Of a stretch of DNA of 64,000 nt, positions 55,101 to 64,000 are shown piece by piece. The DNA is from Stratiolaelaps scimitus. Taxonomy: Eukaryota > Arthropoda > Arachnida > Mesostigmata > Laelapidae. How positions within the stretch are numbered: the first letter of the stretch is position 1; every line of letters begins with the position of its first letter. The translations under genes were made by a program, and so were the position numbers. The DNA is taken from contig JABWDB010000047.1 of NCBI GenBank assembly GCA_019614645.1, positions 2,356,001-2,420,000 on the forward strand, read 5' to 3'. The notes beneath the pieces are model-generated. The model did no database searches, had not been told where the DNA came from, and saw only the letters and a list, made by a program, of their open reading frames with translations.

Positions 55101-58100
55101 CGGAGAGGCGGGGGGCGGCCGTCGTCCACACGTAATCAATAAATCTCAGCGACAGCAGCAGCAGCAGCAGTGACAACGAACGCAGAAAAGCAACACAGGT
55201 GCACATTGAGGCCTGATTGGAGTTGCCCACGAAGCTGGAATGGGCCCCAACGAAATCCCTCCCAAAATGAATACCGAAAAATTCTGTGCGCCGCTTTCTT
55301 CAACGTTATATCGATGGTGATGATGATAGTAATAATAATGGTGATGATCTATTTCGGACTTTCTTGTCCCCTCCTGGTTCTATTGATGTTGTTTTCTGCG
55401 AGGGCTTCTGTGTTTCCGTTCAGACCATTGGTCGATCGATTGTGGTCGTTCGCTCGTACGCCCGTTGTACAAGTAACAACGGTCGAATTTGCTAGCCGAG
55501 TCGGATGCGGACATGGGTTAAATTCGCGAAGATGATTGGAGTATTCATTTGTGGGGTAGAGTTGCAGCAGCTTTCTAATTTAAGGTATCTAATTAGCTTA
55601 GCAGGGGACTGTCGAAGGAAAGAGTGTCTCTGTATCAGGCGTAACTAAGTGGATTGCCACTATCAAGTTCTACCATGGCAGTATATATATATATATATAT
55701 GACGTTGAAATTCGTCGTTGGGATCTGCGATCCGGCGCGGTGTTTGACGGAGGTTGAAGTCCCTCAGGGGCGCCTTGAAAACTAACCAATGTCATCTCAG
55801 TGGAAAGATCTGAACGGTAATGCCACACTATATGACCTCCCCGCCGCTTTTCGGAGCGAGATACGGCGATGTTTAATGAAAGCACGCACTACAATAGAAT
55901 AGATAGAGCCATTTCTAGTGTCATCAATTATCCGCTGTTTCTAAAACGTAACTGTCAAACCGACCAGATCGACGGTGAGACAGTGGCTTCACTTTGAAGA
56001 TGTTTTACGGCTGCGCGACTGTGTGAGTGGTAAACATTGCCATTGATTCAGCCAGGGACGGTCATCATCCGGTGCGAGGTCGATGTGACATTTTTTTCTC
56101 CTATCATTAGTACTATTATTTATATGAGTGGCGAGTTGAAAATCATATCTGTATGTTGTATTCATTGATAAACAGAAAAATAACGTTTATTTTTAAGGAG
56201 GCCGCCGAATACTCTCGCGAGTAACGGAGCTCTCTAGACGCGAACGGGAGTATATTTGCAGTGTATTGTAATACAAACCTTCACAATAAAGCGACATTTT
56301 ACAGTGATCGATTAAGGATGCGGCGTGTTCTACATGAGTTTGCAATCGCGATATCCCAATTCTCAATAGTTGAACTCCACTCTGATGGGTGAAGCGAACA
56401 TGTTCTTGTATTCAGCGTTGGGGTTTCCTTACTAATAGCCTCCGTGCCTTCACTATGCATAATGCGAGGCAGTTCAATCTCGAGGTGTTGCCGTCGAGAA
56501 ATTCGAATTGTTGAGTTGAGGGGCTTGTTTTGTGTGAAATAATCTGGCCATAAGATGCTGGTTGGACGAGGACGTTAAGATCGCTATTTTGCCCCTTTTA
56601 TTTTTTACCACTTACGTCCTTAGTTACCGCGCTATTAAAAAAAATTATTGAAGCGTGGATTGACTAGAGTCGTCTTAGTGCACTTTACTGCCTAAAAATA
56701 GCATATTTCTATATTAAAGGTTTGAAAAACTTGCAGGCACTATCCGATCTGCTATGATTTTTGGCGGGGCCCCCATCACACAGAAACGATTGAGAATACA
56801 AAACGCGTGTAACTTGAAGTACGAATTTCACCTATTTTCGGCGCTCCTGTTATTTAAGAGACGTCAGATTGGCTTCGACGGGTATTTCGACGAGCGTCCA
56901 AGTTATTACTCTACGAACAAACTCGAAGCGTTTCCAACACATTGTGCATGTGCACATCGCGTCCAAAGGTTCAATTGTGCGCATGTGAATAATCTCAACG
57001 GAATGTAGCAAAATTTATAAATAAACCATATAAGCAGACGGGAGAGATTGCGAGAGGGGAGGCACAGTGGTCACGTCGCACAAATGGCAACATGGACGGT
57101 GGATACGTTTGATATGACTTGAGGTTTATTTCCGGAATTTTTTTTTGTTTTTTTTAGAGGAGAAAATTTTCTTCAAACACACGGAAACCGCCAGAGAAAT
57201 TCCAATCTCCATTGAAGCGAGCCGATCCAGTGCAGGGGGGTCGACGTGGATGCCAAAACGTCTCTACCTGCTAAAACCATCCTCCTCTGAGAGCCTATCT
57301 CTTCCCCAGAGTCGTATTTCCGGAGCTGCAATTTCGCACTGCCATTCGTCGTGGTGCTGTTCCGTCGATGCTCCGCTCGATTGATCACTTCATAAAGACG
57401 TATTGTATAAGTCGGTCAACGGATTTCTGGTCCTTTTTCGTTGGTAACCTCCTTGACCTGCCTCGCGACATCGTCTTTATTTTCGGTAACAATATTTTCG
57501 CCTGCTGAAAACGCTGACTTTCGTGCTCGCTAATGTTTAAAATCTATGAAAAGGGGTCACTGAATCTCATCCCACTGATGATGGCGTTTGGTCAAGAAAG
57601 CTGCAAATCAAAATTGAAACCTGCCGCACGTTAAATGAGGCCATTCGACGCCCTATCTAGTCGGGTGTTAGCAATAATTACTGTATCCGATGAACACACA
57701 CACACAGCCGGTACATGGTACGGCAAAGTTTCATTCATCAAAGCTGTCTGCCCTCTGATTGTCATTACCCGTCAAGTCGAATAGAATCGTGCGCAAGACA
57801 CAAGGCACTCAATCGCTGGAGCGCTAACATTTTGATCACGCAACTTCTGTCATTATAGACAAGAGGTGAGCGAAAAGTCACGAGACCACAATAAGCTGTG
57901 CTGACACGCCCTGTGATGCCCAACCCGAAAAAGAAAAGGCTCAGAATTTTTGCGGCCCTGATTTTTATTTTACAGCATTTTTAGTGGAGGGGCAGACAAA
58001 CGATAAGCGGGGGCAAGGAAAATTCGGGGCCACTTCTGCCAACGAAGAAGGACGAGAAATTTAACTGACGTTGTATCGGATAACACAATGTCACCTCATT

Positions 58101-58550
58101 AAAGGTGTACACTGTGCCGTTTCTCGTGCATGCCTCAGCAAACAACAAGGCCCAAAAAATGCTAAAGGAATTTAGCGGATTCGCGAGCTAAATAAAGCAA
58201 ATGTGTCGTTCGCTCAATAATCTGAAGTAAAGGAATATAATGGTGGTGGAAAACTAACGCTATAACTAAGACCCTTCGGCTCTTTGTCTGAAGGGTGGAG
58301 GGGTGCTTGATTTAACCCCTGTGCGTGTTCAACGAACCGAGTGATAACGATCACCGAATGATCGCGATTACATCATCCCCTAACTTAGTGTCGAAATACA
58401 ATAGTATTAAGATGAATGTCCATCCAGGACCTAAGTTACAGGGAGAGAGTATGGATATAATTATAGGTATTGCAGTTAGAGAACGCCACACTGTTTTCAG
58501 TCCCCGGCAGGCACTCCAGCTGTCTAATGTACGTGCATTTTGTCCTACAA
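51300..58550. other. Long stretch without a confident gene; promoter/UTR-like DNA
   Basis: 52260-53300 and 54300-55560 are GC-richer and carry CT runs, CAA/CAG triplet runs (52470-52510, 55150-55170), a GCGGCCGCGGCCGC run at about 55047 and CA/TA dinucleotides. This resembles promoter or 5'UTR DNA of a gene whose exons I cannot place. TA tracts lie at 52155-52192 and 55682-55700. Open frames (185 residues minus at 52712-53269; 154 plus at 53830-54294; 121 plus at 55170-55535) show no domain. 55700-58500 is AT-rich and featureless. Confidence 0.4.
52155..52192. repeat. (TA)n microsatellite
   Basis: Thirty-eight bases of alternating AT. Confidence 0.95.
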
Positions 58551-58563
58551 TAGGACTAACGGT

Positions 58564-58743
58564 TTACCCAACGTAAAGGAACGCAAACAGCACAGCTCCG
58601 TAAAGCACCAAGGCCGAGAACACGTAGAAGGTATAAGCCACAGCAGCAGCAGCAACAGTGACAAGAAGAATGACGAATACAACAGAGACCGAAGTAAGCA
58701 AATAGCGAAGCGCGGATACCAGAAGCGGAGCGGCCAGCACTGT
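58564..58743 (-). CDS. Possible exon of a multi-pass membrane protein
   Basis: A minus-strand frame without an ATG follows CCAACTAG or CCAACTAGACAG. It reads TVLAAPLLVSALRYLLTSVS, then VVFVILLVTVAAAAVAYTFY and VFSALVLYGAVLFAFLYVG before TAA. Two adjacent hydrophobic segments are evident, with little charge between them. The end GG/gtaaac could be a splice donor instead of a stop. No partner exon was found; the region 58812-59069 upstream is open but unclear. GCT/CTG repeats contribute to the hydrophobicity, so chance is possible. Confidence 0.35.
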   Translation of the reverse strand, partial: TVLAAPLLVSALRYLLTSVSVVFVILLVTVAAAAVAYTFYVFSALVLYGAVLFAFLYVG

Positions 58744-60130
58744 CTAGTTGGATGAAACCTGACGAATTTGACATTCATGCGGCAGCGATTGCCACTACCG
58801 CGACTGCGATATTAGGCGACCGCAGATGAGTGATGGAACGCAGAGAAGATGGCAGGCAGCAAATAATCGAACGCATGAGGTACAGCGCGATCATATATTG
58901 GCGAAACCGTCCGAACCCAATTTGGATATAGATTTTTATAGACGGTGATAACGTTGAGGGAGAAGCTCAATGCATCAGGACAATAACAGGACGAGGAGGC
59001 CAAGGAAAGAGGGGCAAGGTATGTGCGTAAGGAGCTGTTGAAAACGAACTTTGCAACAGAGGCTAGCAAGTTAGGAGAACAAGCACAACAAGATACTGAA
59101 GAGGAAGAAGATATAAAATGGACATATCAGACGAATGAGATCGTAGATTATGCCGTGTGGGTAGCATCTGACAGCTGGTAGCAGCCTGTACCAAGCAATA
59201 CTAGGGACGACATTGCGCTTAGACCACCAGACAATCAAAGTGCTGTCGAAGCTGCCAATTGGTTCCCAAGTGATTGTGTGATTTATGTATGGTTATTTCA
59301 TATTTGTTGATTCCTCGAAATGAATCGTTGTTTTCGTATAGTAGTAGATAGGTATATATACATACCTAGCACAGGGTAAACCAGCTGGCTTTCCCCATAC
59401 GCTTGAAGTTAGCCATGCACGGGTCCCAATTCTAATCCAAGTACTATTATTATTATAATACAATTAATATTATTGTTGTTATTATTAGTATCAGGCATTG
59501 CTCGTCAGCAGGGCATGCCACGAAGCAAAGCAACATTCTGAAAACTCAGGGGGTCACTTTAAAAATCACAATATTTTACTCGATCTTTCAGAGCGGTCAC
59601 CTCACGAACAGAGTTAAAACCATAAATTGCTCTGAAAGCAAACATATGGAAGATCGCTCCAAATCACTTTGCGATACACGCATAGATCTTCACTATAAAA
59701 GCTCAAAAACAGTCCGTTTCTGTAGTCCGCAGAAGCAGAATAGTCAAGAAGGTAATGGGGACCATTGCAGAGCAGCGCGTATCGTGGCGTCAGCGAGTAG
59801 AGATTATGTTAGCCTTGCAAAAGCTATGAATACTCAGGATTATTATTTCTGGATAAATACAAACCAATTACGTCACAGTGTAAGATGTCAAATTAGGTAA
59901 CGGAGTCACCGGAGGTCAGTTGCTACGAACGGCCGTCATGATCGATTGACTCCCTATGCCCAATAATAAACAAGTGATTGGCAAGTCATCAAGCACATCA
60001 GCGAATTATGCATAACTATTAATTAATTCGAATTATGATAATCCTGATATCTCTCTGCCTCTCTCTAATTCATTCTAGTGAATTGTCTCCACGCGGTAAC
60101 GGCAACAGCATGCGTCAATAATTCGTACAG

Positions 60131-60454
60131 AAGTTGCCGCAAGCATATGTCCATCGCCCGAACTTGGGTCGGGTATTTCTACCGGCGTCCGATGTCTGCA
60201 ATGCAATTGGAATCCCTATCCCAATTTACAATATTCGCTTGTACAACCAAATCACAGAAATAATCTTGGATCCAGCGACAGCCTGTCTTGCACTGGATAA
60301 TTTTAGTGTAGGAAACGTCCACATGAGGGCAATTGCCTTTATAAAGCATACGAAATATAGATTGCGACTATCCCAATATCAGAAGGGCTTTGTGCTCATG
60401 TCCGAACCTTCCATTAATATTTTTGGAATCTTGATAATTCAGAGAGATAACTGA
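60131..60454 (+). CDS. Possible terminal exon, unknown product
   Basis: After an acceptor-like ATTCGTACAG, a phase-0 frame of 107 codons runs to a TGA at 60452. It begins KLPQAYVHRPNLGRVFLPAS and includes IPIPIYNIRLYNQITEIILD and LRLSQYQKGFVLMSE. Composition is coding-like, with mixed hydrophobic and charged residues and no low-complexity runs. No domain is recognised and no upstream exon was linked. Confidence 0.3.
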   Translation, partial: KLPQAYVHRPNLGRVFLPASDVCNAIGIPIPIYNIRLYNQITEIILDPATACLALDNFSVGNVHMRAIAFIKHTKYRLRLSQYQKGFVLMSEPSINIFGILIIQRDN

Positions 60455-61714
60455 TGTTCTGTGGTGTGTACTAGTTAGTCATGGAAAATTCAATACAACG
60501 AGTGTATGGAAACAGAATACACCATACATATATATTATTAATGGGTCCTTCATAGACTGGTATCCATATCAGACGTAGACTACAGTTTATTGTGTCGTTT
60601 GCGGAAATTTTAGTTAAATGTCTATTTTTTGAATTTTTTTTTGCATAAATAACATGTATACAAACGGCCTTATTTTGGCTTAATTGCTGACTTCCAACGT
60701 TGCTCCACGTGCAACATTTCTCCTTGACAGTCTTAGCGGGTAGTCCCTTTAAATGTACGGGTAATTTAAACAATTAAAGTAAGTAATATGTGCGCCATAC
60801 ACCTAAGTTAGCGCTTGCCCCAAGTTACCGTATAACCTGGGCCAGCTTGAGATACCTATACATTTTATAAAAATAGCGATTAGGATCAAATCTGCAATTT
60901 AGAACCTAATATATGAAAATGAGATCGTCACATCAGAGCGCAGCATCAACTGAATAAGAATCAGCCTTCATATAACACTTTTCTTTATAATGATTTTAAT
61001 GAAAATCACATAATGTTAAAAGAAGAGCGTCCCTCCACTCACATAACATTCTGACAGGCTCGGGATTTTGTCATGAATCGTCTTCAGCGGCGATTAAAAT
61101 AAATGTATATTCGAAATTTCGCTCCATGCGGCCAACAGGGCACAGGCGATCATCGTGAAGCAATGCCGAAAGCAGTTGTACCGTGGACGTTAAATGTTGG
61201 CTGTGAAAACTCAGCTCGGAAAATTCATTTATTAGGTGATCATCGGGAATCATGTAACCCGACTAAATTACTTGTTCCACATATCCTACTGAGGCAATGT
61301 GTTATCTGTGAAATATTCGAACAAAAATGTTCGATTCCGATTTAGCGATGCCGAAAGCTGCTCCTTAATCGCAAACCTTTAGATTGGGAACGGCTTGCCT
61401 GATGAGGTGGGGAACCCGACAGGCCCCCCCGGTGATTTGGTTCGGTGGGCATCCACCACTCGTACCTACCTACAGTATTACAAAATGAAGAGCTGCGAGG
61501 TACGGAGGGAAGCTTAAGAGAAAACTTTTCAGTCAAAAAGCAAACAAAAACAAAGCAGTCCAACTAAAACCTGGAGTTTAAGTCGGTAACGCCGGTAGTT
61601 TATCTTGTCGTTAATTTAGGGCGAGTCGGACACTGCTCGAAAGATATACCATCCACAAAACGTATTGCTACTATCGTCTCACGTTTTTCCATCTGTTTCC
61701 TGCCGCTTAACCAG

Positions 61715-61898
61715 TGGCGAGGTGAATTTTCTTTACCACCCGCGCTGGTATCATACCGCTCTTGTCATATGGGATATTGCTAACAAAATAGCGATTCAGA
61801 CTAACTGGTTCGCAATGATATCGGTGAACGGAGAGCGATTCAAGGTGGCCCAAGTTGGACCACTGTCTCAAATCCGTCCCTTGATTGAATCCGGTTGA
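61715..61898 (+). CDS. Possible terminal exon, unknown product
   Basis: Follows CCGCTTAACCAG and reads GEVNFLYHPRWYHTALVIWD, then NWFAMISVNGERFKVAQVGP, to a TGA at 61896. Aromatic-rich and coding-like. It would need a phase-2 donor upstream. No family is recognised. Confidence 0.28.
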
Positions 61899-62713
61899 CA
61901 AATCTGATACCAACTTATATGACTAAAAATCCGATCAAAAGTTAGACTTATTCCCTTAGTTATGCTAGAATAGACGTGCTTTTATAATTACGTACAGCAG
62001 TGTACAAGTGTTTTATTCCTGGAGCTTAATTCAAAAGCGATACCTTCTGATGACAACGCTCCGCTGTACAGTATCAGTAACAAAACGTATGCTGAGCTAC
62101 TGCAATATAATCCAACAATCCTCGCAATTGTACATCAATTGTATCAACAGAACAGGTGACCTGCACTTCATACTGCAGACGCGTCATGCATCTTTCATTC
62201 ATGCAGACGCCATACGGGCCTCGTCTTGATCGCCAGAAATAGATATCACGACAAAATATCCTCTCCTTGCCAAAGCTCGTTTCAGTCCGATACAAGTCAT
62301 TCGCCCTTTTACTGAACAAGGTGTTTCCCCCGTTTTGCCGATCGGCCCCATTCGATCGATCCGATTCCGTTCATCTGTTTGGATATTTCTCCCTTTCTAT
62401 TGTTGTTGTTGTTGTTATCTTTCTTTCTTTCTGCCTTTATTGGATTTTTGGTGGAACGGAACACCTCGTCGGCCTTGCCAATCGTTCTTCTGTTTCGTCG
62501 ATCGAATTTTTCGCTGGGGTGTTTCCCCGACGTTCGTGTCGACGTTGCCTTGCGTACACGCTTTCCCCAAAGATGGGCAATTAGCACGATATAACCGGCT
62601 CGTGCAACCCCGTCCCCTCCATCCCCGGAAAAATACGCACAAATCCCGTTGTCGTTGCTTGTTCCTAGTGTGCTGCTGAACCAAAGCAGAGGACCACTCC
62701 TAGCGGAATTCTG

Positions 62714-62722
62714 TATTTAAAG
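62714..62722 (+). promoter_or_regulatory. TATA-like box of cuticle copy 3
   Basis: TATTTAAAG, about 60 bp upstream of the ATG at 62774. A start near 62745 would give a 5'UTR of about 30 nt. A near copy (TATTTAAATCGAGCG) lies inside the first intron at about 62890. Confidence 0.55.
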
Positions 62723-62773
62723 CCGAGCGTTCGCATGGGCAGAGTATCAATTGTTTTGGTGCAACTAGACAAC

Positions 62774-63622
62774 ATGAAGGTGAGCGAAGTCTGCGTCTGC
62801 CACATGGGGGTCGCCCCAATTATGCCAATCGTTTGGATACGTTCGATGAGCGCTCTGGAGTGCACCGAGAGCCCTGACTGATTGGATTCGTATTTAAATC
62901 GAGCGGGAGTTTATTGACTTTCGTCTATTCGTTGATTCCCTCACTTATTCGTTCAGCTCATGCTGTTGTTTACCGTTCATCATTTAATCTGTACGGAACA
63001 CTAAATCACGACGCGTATACGTCAATGATACATTGTAACTTTACAGGCCTTTTTGTGCATTGCTGCTGCCCTTGTGGCTACCGCTCACGCCGGCGTCGTT
63101 GGCGTCGTCTCCACCGGAGCCTCGAACTCGCACCGCTCCGAGGACGGACTCGGCAACTACGCCTTCGGATACGATGAGGGTCACCTCACCGGTGGAACTT
63201 TCCGTCGTGAGTCCGGAAACGCTCTCGGAGTTAAGATCGGATCGTACGGTCTCCGTGATGCTGACGGCCGTATCCGCACCGTGAACTACGTTGCTGATGC
63301 TGCCGGATTCCGCGCCTCGGTGTCGACCAACGAGCCCGGAACCGCTCCATCGCTTACGGCCGCTGCTGCCTACAACGCTCCAGTAGTGGCGAAGGTCGCC
63401 GCTCCCGTTGTCGCTGCCGCTTCGTACGCCGCCCCCGTTGCGGTGGCCGCCCCACACGTTGCCTATGGAGCTCACGCACTGGCCGCCCCCGCCTATGCTG
63501 CTCACGCCTATGGCGCTCACCTTGCGGCGCCCGCTCTTGGCTACGCTGGACACGCTATCGCCGCTCCCGCATACGCAGGCCACCATTACGGCTATGCCGC
63601 TCATGGCGCCAGATTTTTCTAA
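62774..63622 (+). CDS. RR-type cuticle protein, copy 3, with first intron
   Basis: A secreted chitin-binding cuticle protein of 193 residues. Exon 1 is only ATGAAG (62774-62779, donor gtgagc). Exon 2 runs 63047-63622 after ctttacag. Together they give the signal peptide MKAFLCIAAALVATAHA, followed by a Rebers-Riddiford domain (GLGNYAFGYDE, GGTFRRESG, VKIGSYGLRDADGRIRTVNY, VADAAGFRASVSTNEPGT) and a tail of AAPV/AHA/GHAIAAPA-type repeats. The ATG lies about 60 bp below a TATA-like box, and a tiny first exon coding for Met-Lys is common in arthropod cuticle genes. The gene is a clear paralogue of the two minus-strand genes near 39 and 43 kb, which carry the same Met-Lys-Ala junction without an intron. 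An AATAAA lies 209 bp after the stop. Confidence 0.95.
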
Positions 63623-63830
63623 GCTCAAAACCTCAAAACCATCTTCTTGAAGCCCGCTTGCTACTGCCAGCGTCGCCGCTAAGCGGAACAAGGCGCCTGT
63701 GGTATCCGAATTGAGCTAGAGATCGTCTCGAACATGTACATAATCTGTTAGCCTTGGGGGATGACGATAACGACAACAGCAATGATAACAACGTCTGACA
63801 TCTGGACATCGATTTGGACCGATAAAATTT

Positions 63831-63836
63831 AATAAA
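63831..63836 (+). terminator. Polyadenylation signal of cuticle copy 3
   Basis: AATAAA about 210 bp downstream of the stop codon, in AT-rich DNA. Confidence 0.6.
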
Positions 63837-64000
63837 TATTCGAAAAAATTCGTATTGTGAATATACTGTATTTTTCGTTGGCTCTGTCATCGGTTTCAGT
63901 ATTAGCTACGACCTAAGTTTCGGTATAAAGTTCGGCTAATGATTTTTTGTTTTGTTCTCTGCAGATTGTTTATTCCCAACGATGTGTAGCAGGTGACCCC

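Overview
The window looks like nuclear DNA of a mite, most likely a parasitiform (mesostigmatid) mite. Three points support this. It carries three arachnid-type RR cuticle protein genes. Genes are split by spliceosomal introns with GT/AG borders and lie in long AT-rich intergenic DNA studded with (AT)n microsatellites. Mariner and non-LTR retrotransposon debris is common. The clade assignment is inference; no species is claimed.

Layout. 26-4266 (minus): a five-exon gene of unknown function, with a Tc1/mariner-type MITE in its second intron. 4.7-5.4 kb: a decayed non-LTR reverse transcriptase. 5.4-22.8 kb: mostly non-coding, with a perfect 24-bp hairpin, one weak exon with a duplicated splice donor, and members of two dispersed repeat families. 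22884-29208 (minus): the best-supported gene, a Greatwall/MASTL mitotic kinase that I assembled as 11 phase-compatible exons (about 896 residues). A dead mariner sits in one of its introns. 29.3-36.7 kb: mostly non-coding, with a 242-residue single-exon gene carrying a possible MATH/TRAF-like domain. 36793-38500: a GC-rich, 5'-truncated non-LTR element of the restriction-like-endonuclease type, bounded by an exact 12-bp target-site duplication. 38.9-43.1 kb: two cuticle genes that are 99.3% identical over almost exactly their coding sequence. 46.5-47.3 kb: a second mariner remnant. 48.6-49.15 kb: a three-exon hypothetical gene. 50.5-51.3 kb: a second copy of the first non-LTR family, on the minus strand. 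51.3-58.5 kb: no confident gene, but GC-rich stretches with triplet and dinucleotide repeats that resemble promoter or UTR DNA. 58.5-61.9 kb: isolated candidate exons. 62774-63622 (plus): a third cuticle gene that keeps a first intron lacking in the other two.

There is no operon-like organisation. The genes are unrelated neighbours, apart from the cuticle genes, which form a local family (secreted chitin-binding structural proteins). I found no convincing evidence of a wholly new system. The most informative features are the sharply bounded cuticle-gene homogenisation with intron loss, the intact target-site duplication around the truncated non-LTR element, the mariner next to a Greatwall splice donor, and several dispersed repeats and genes I could not identify.
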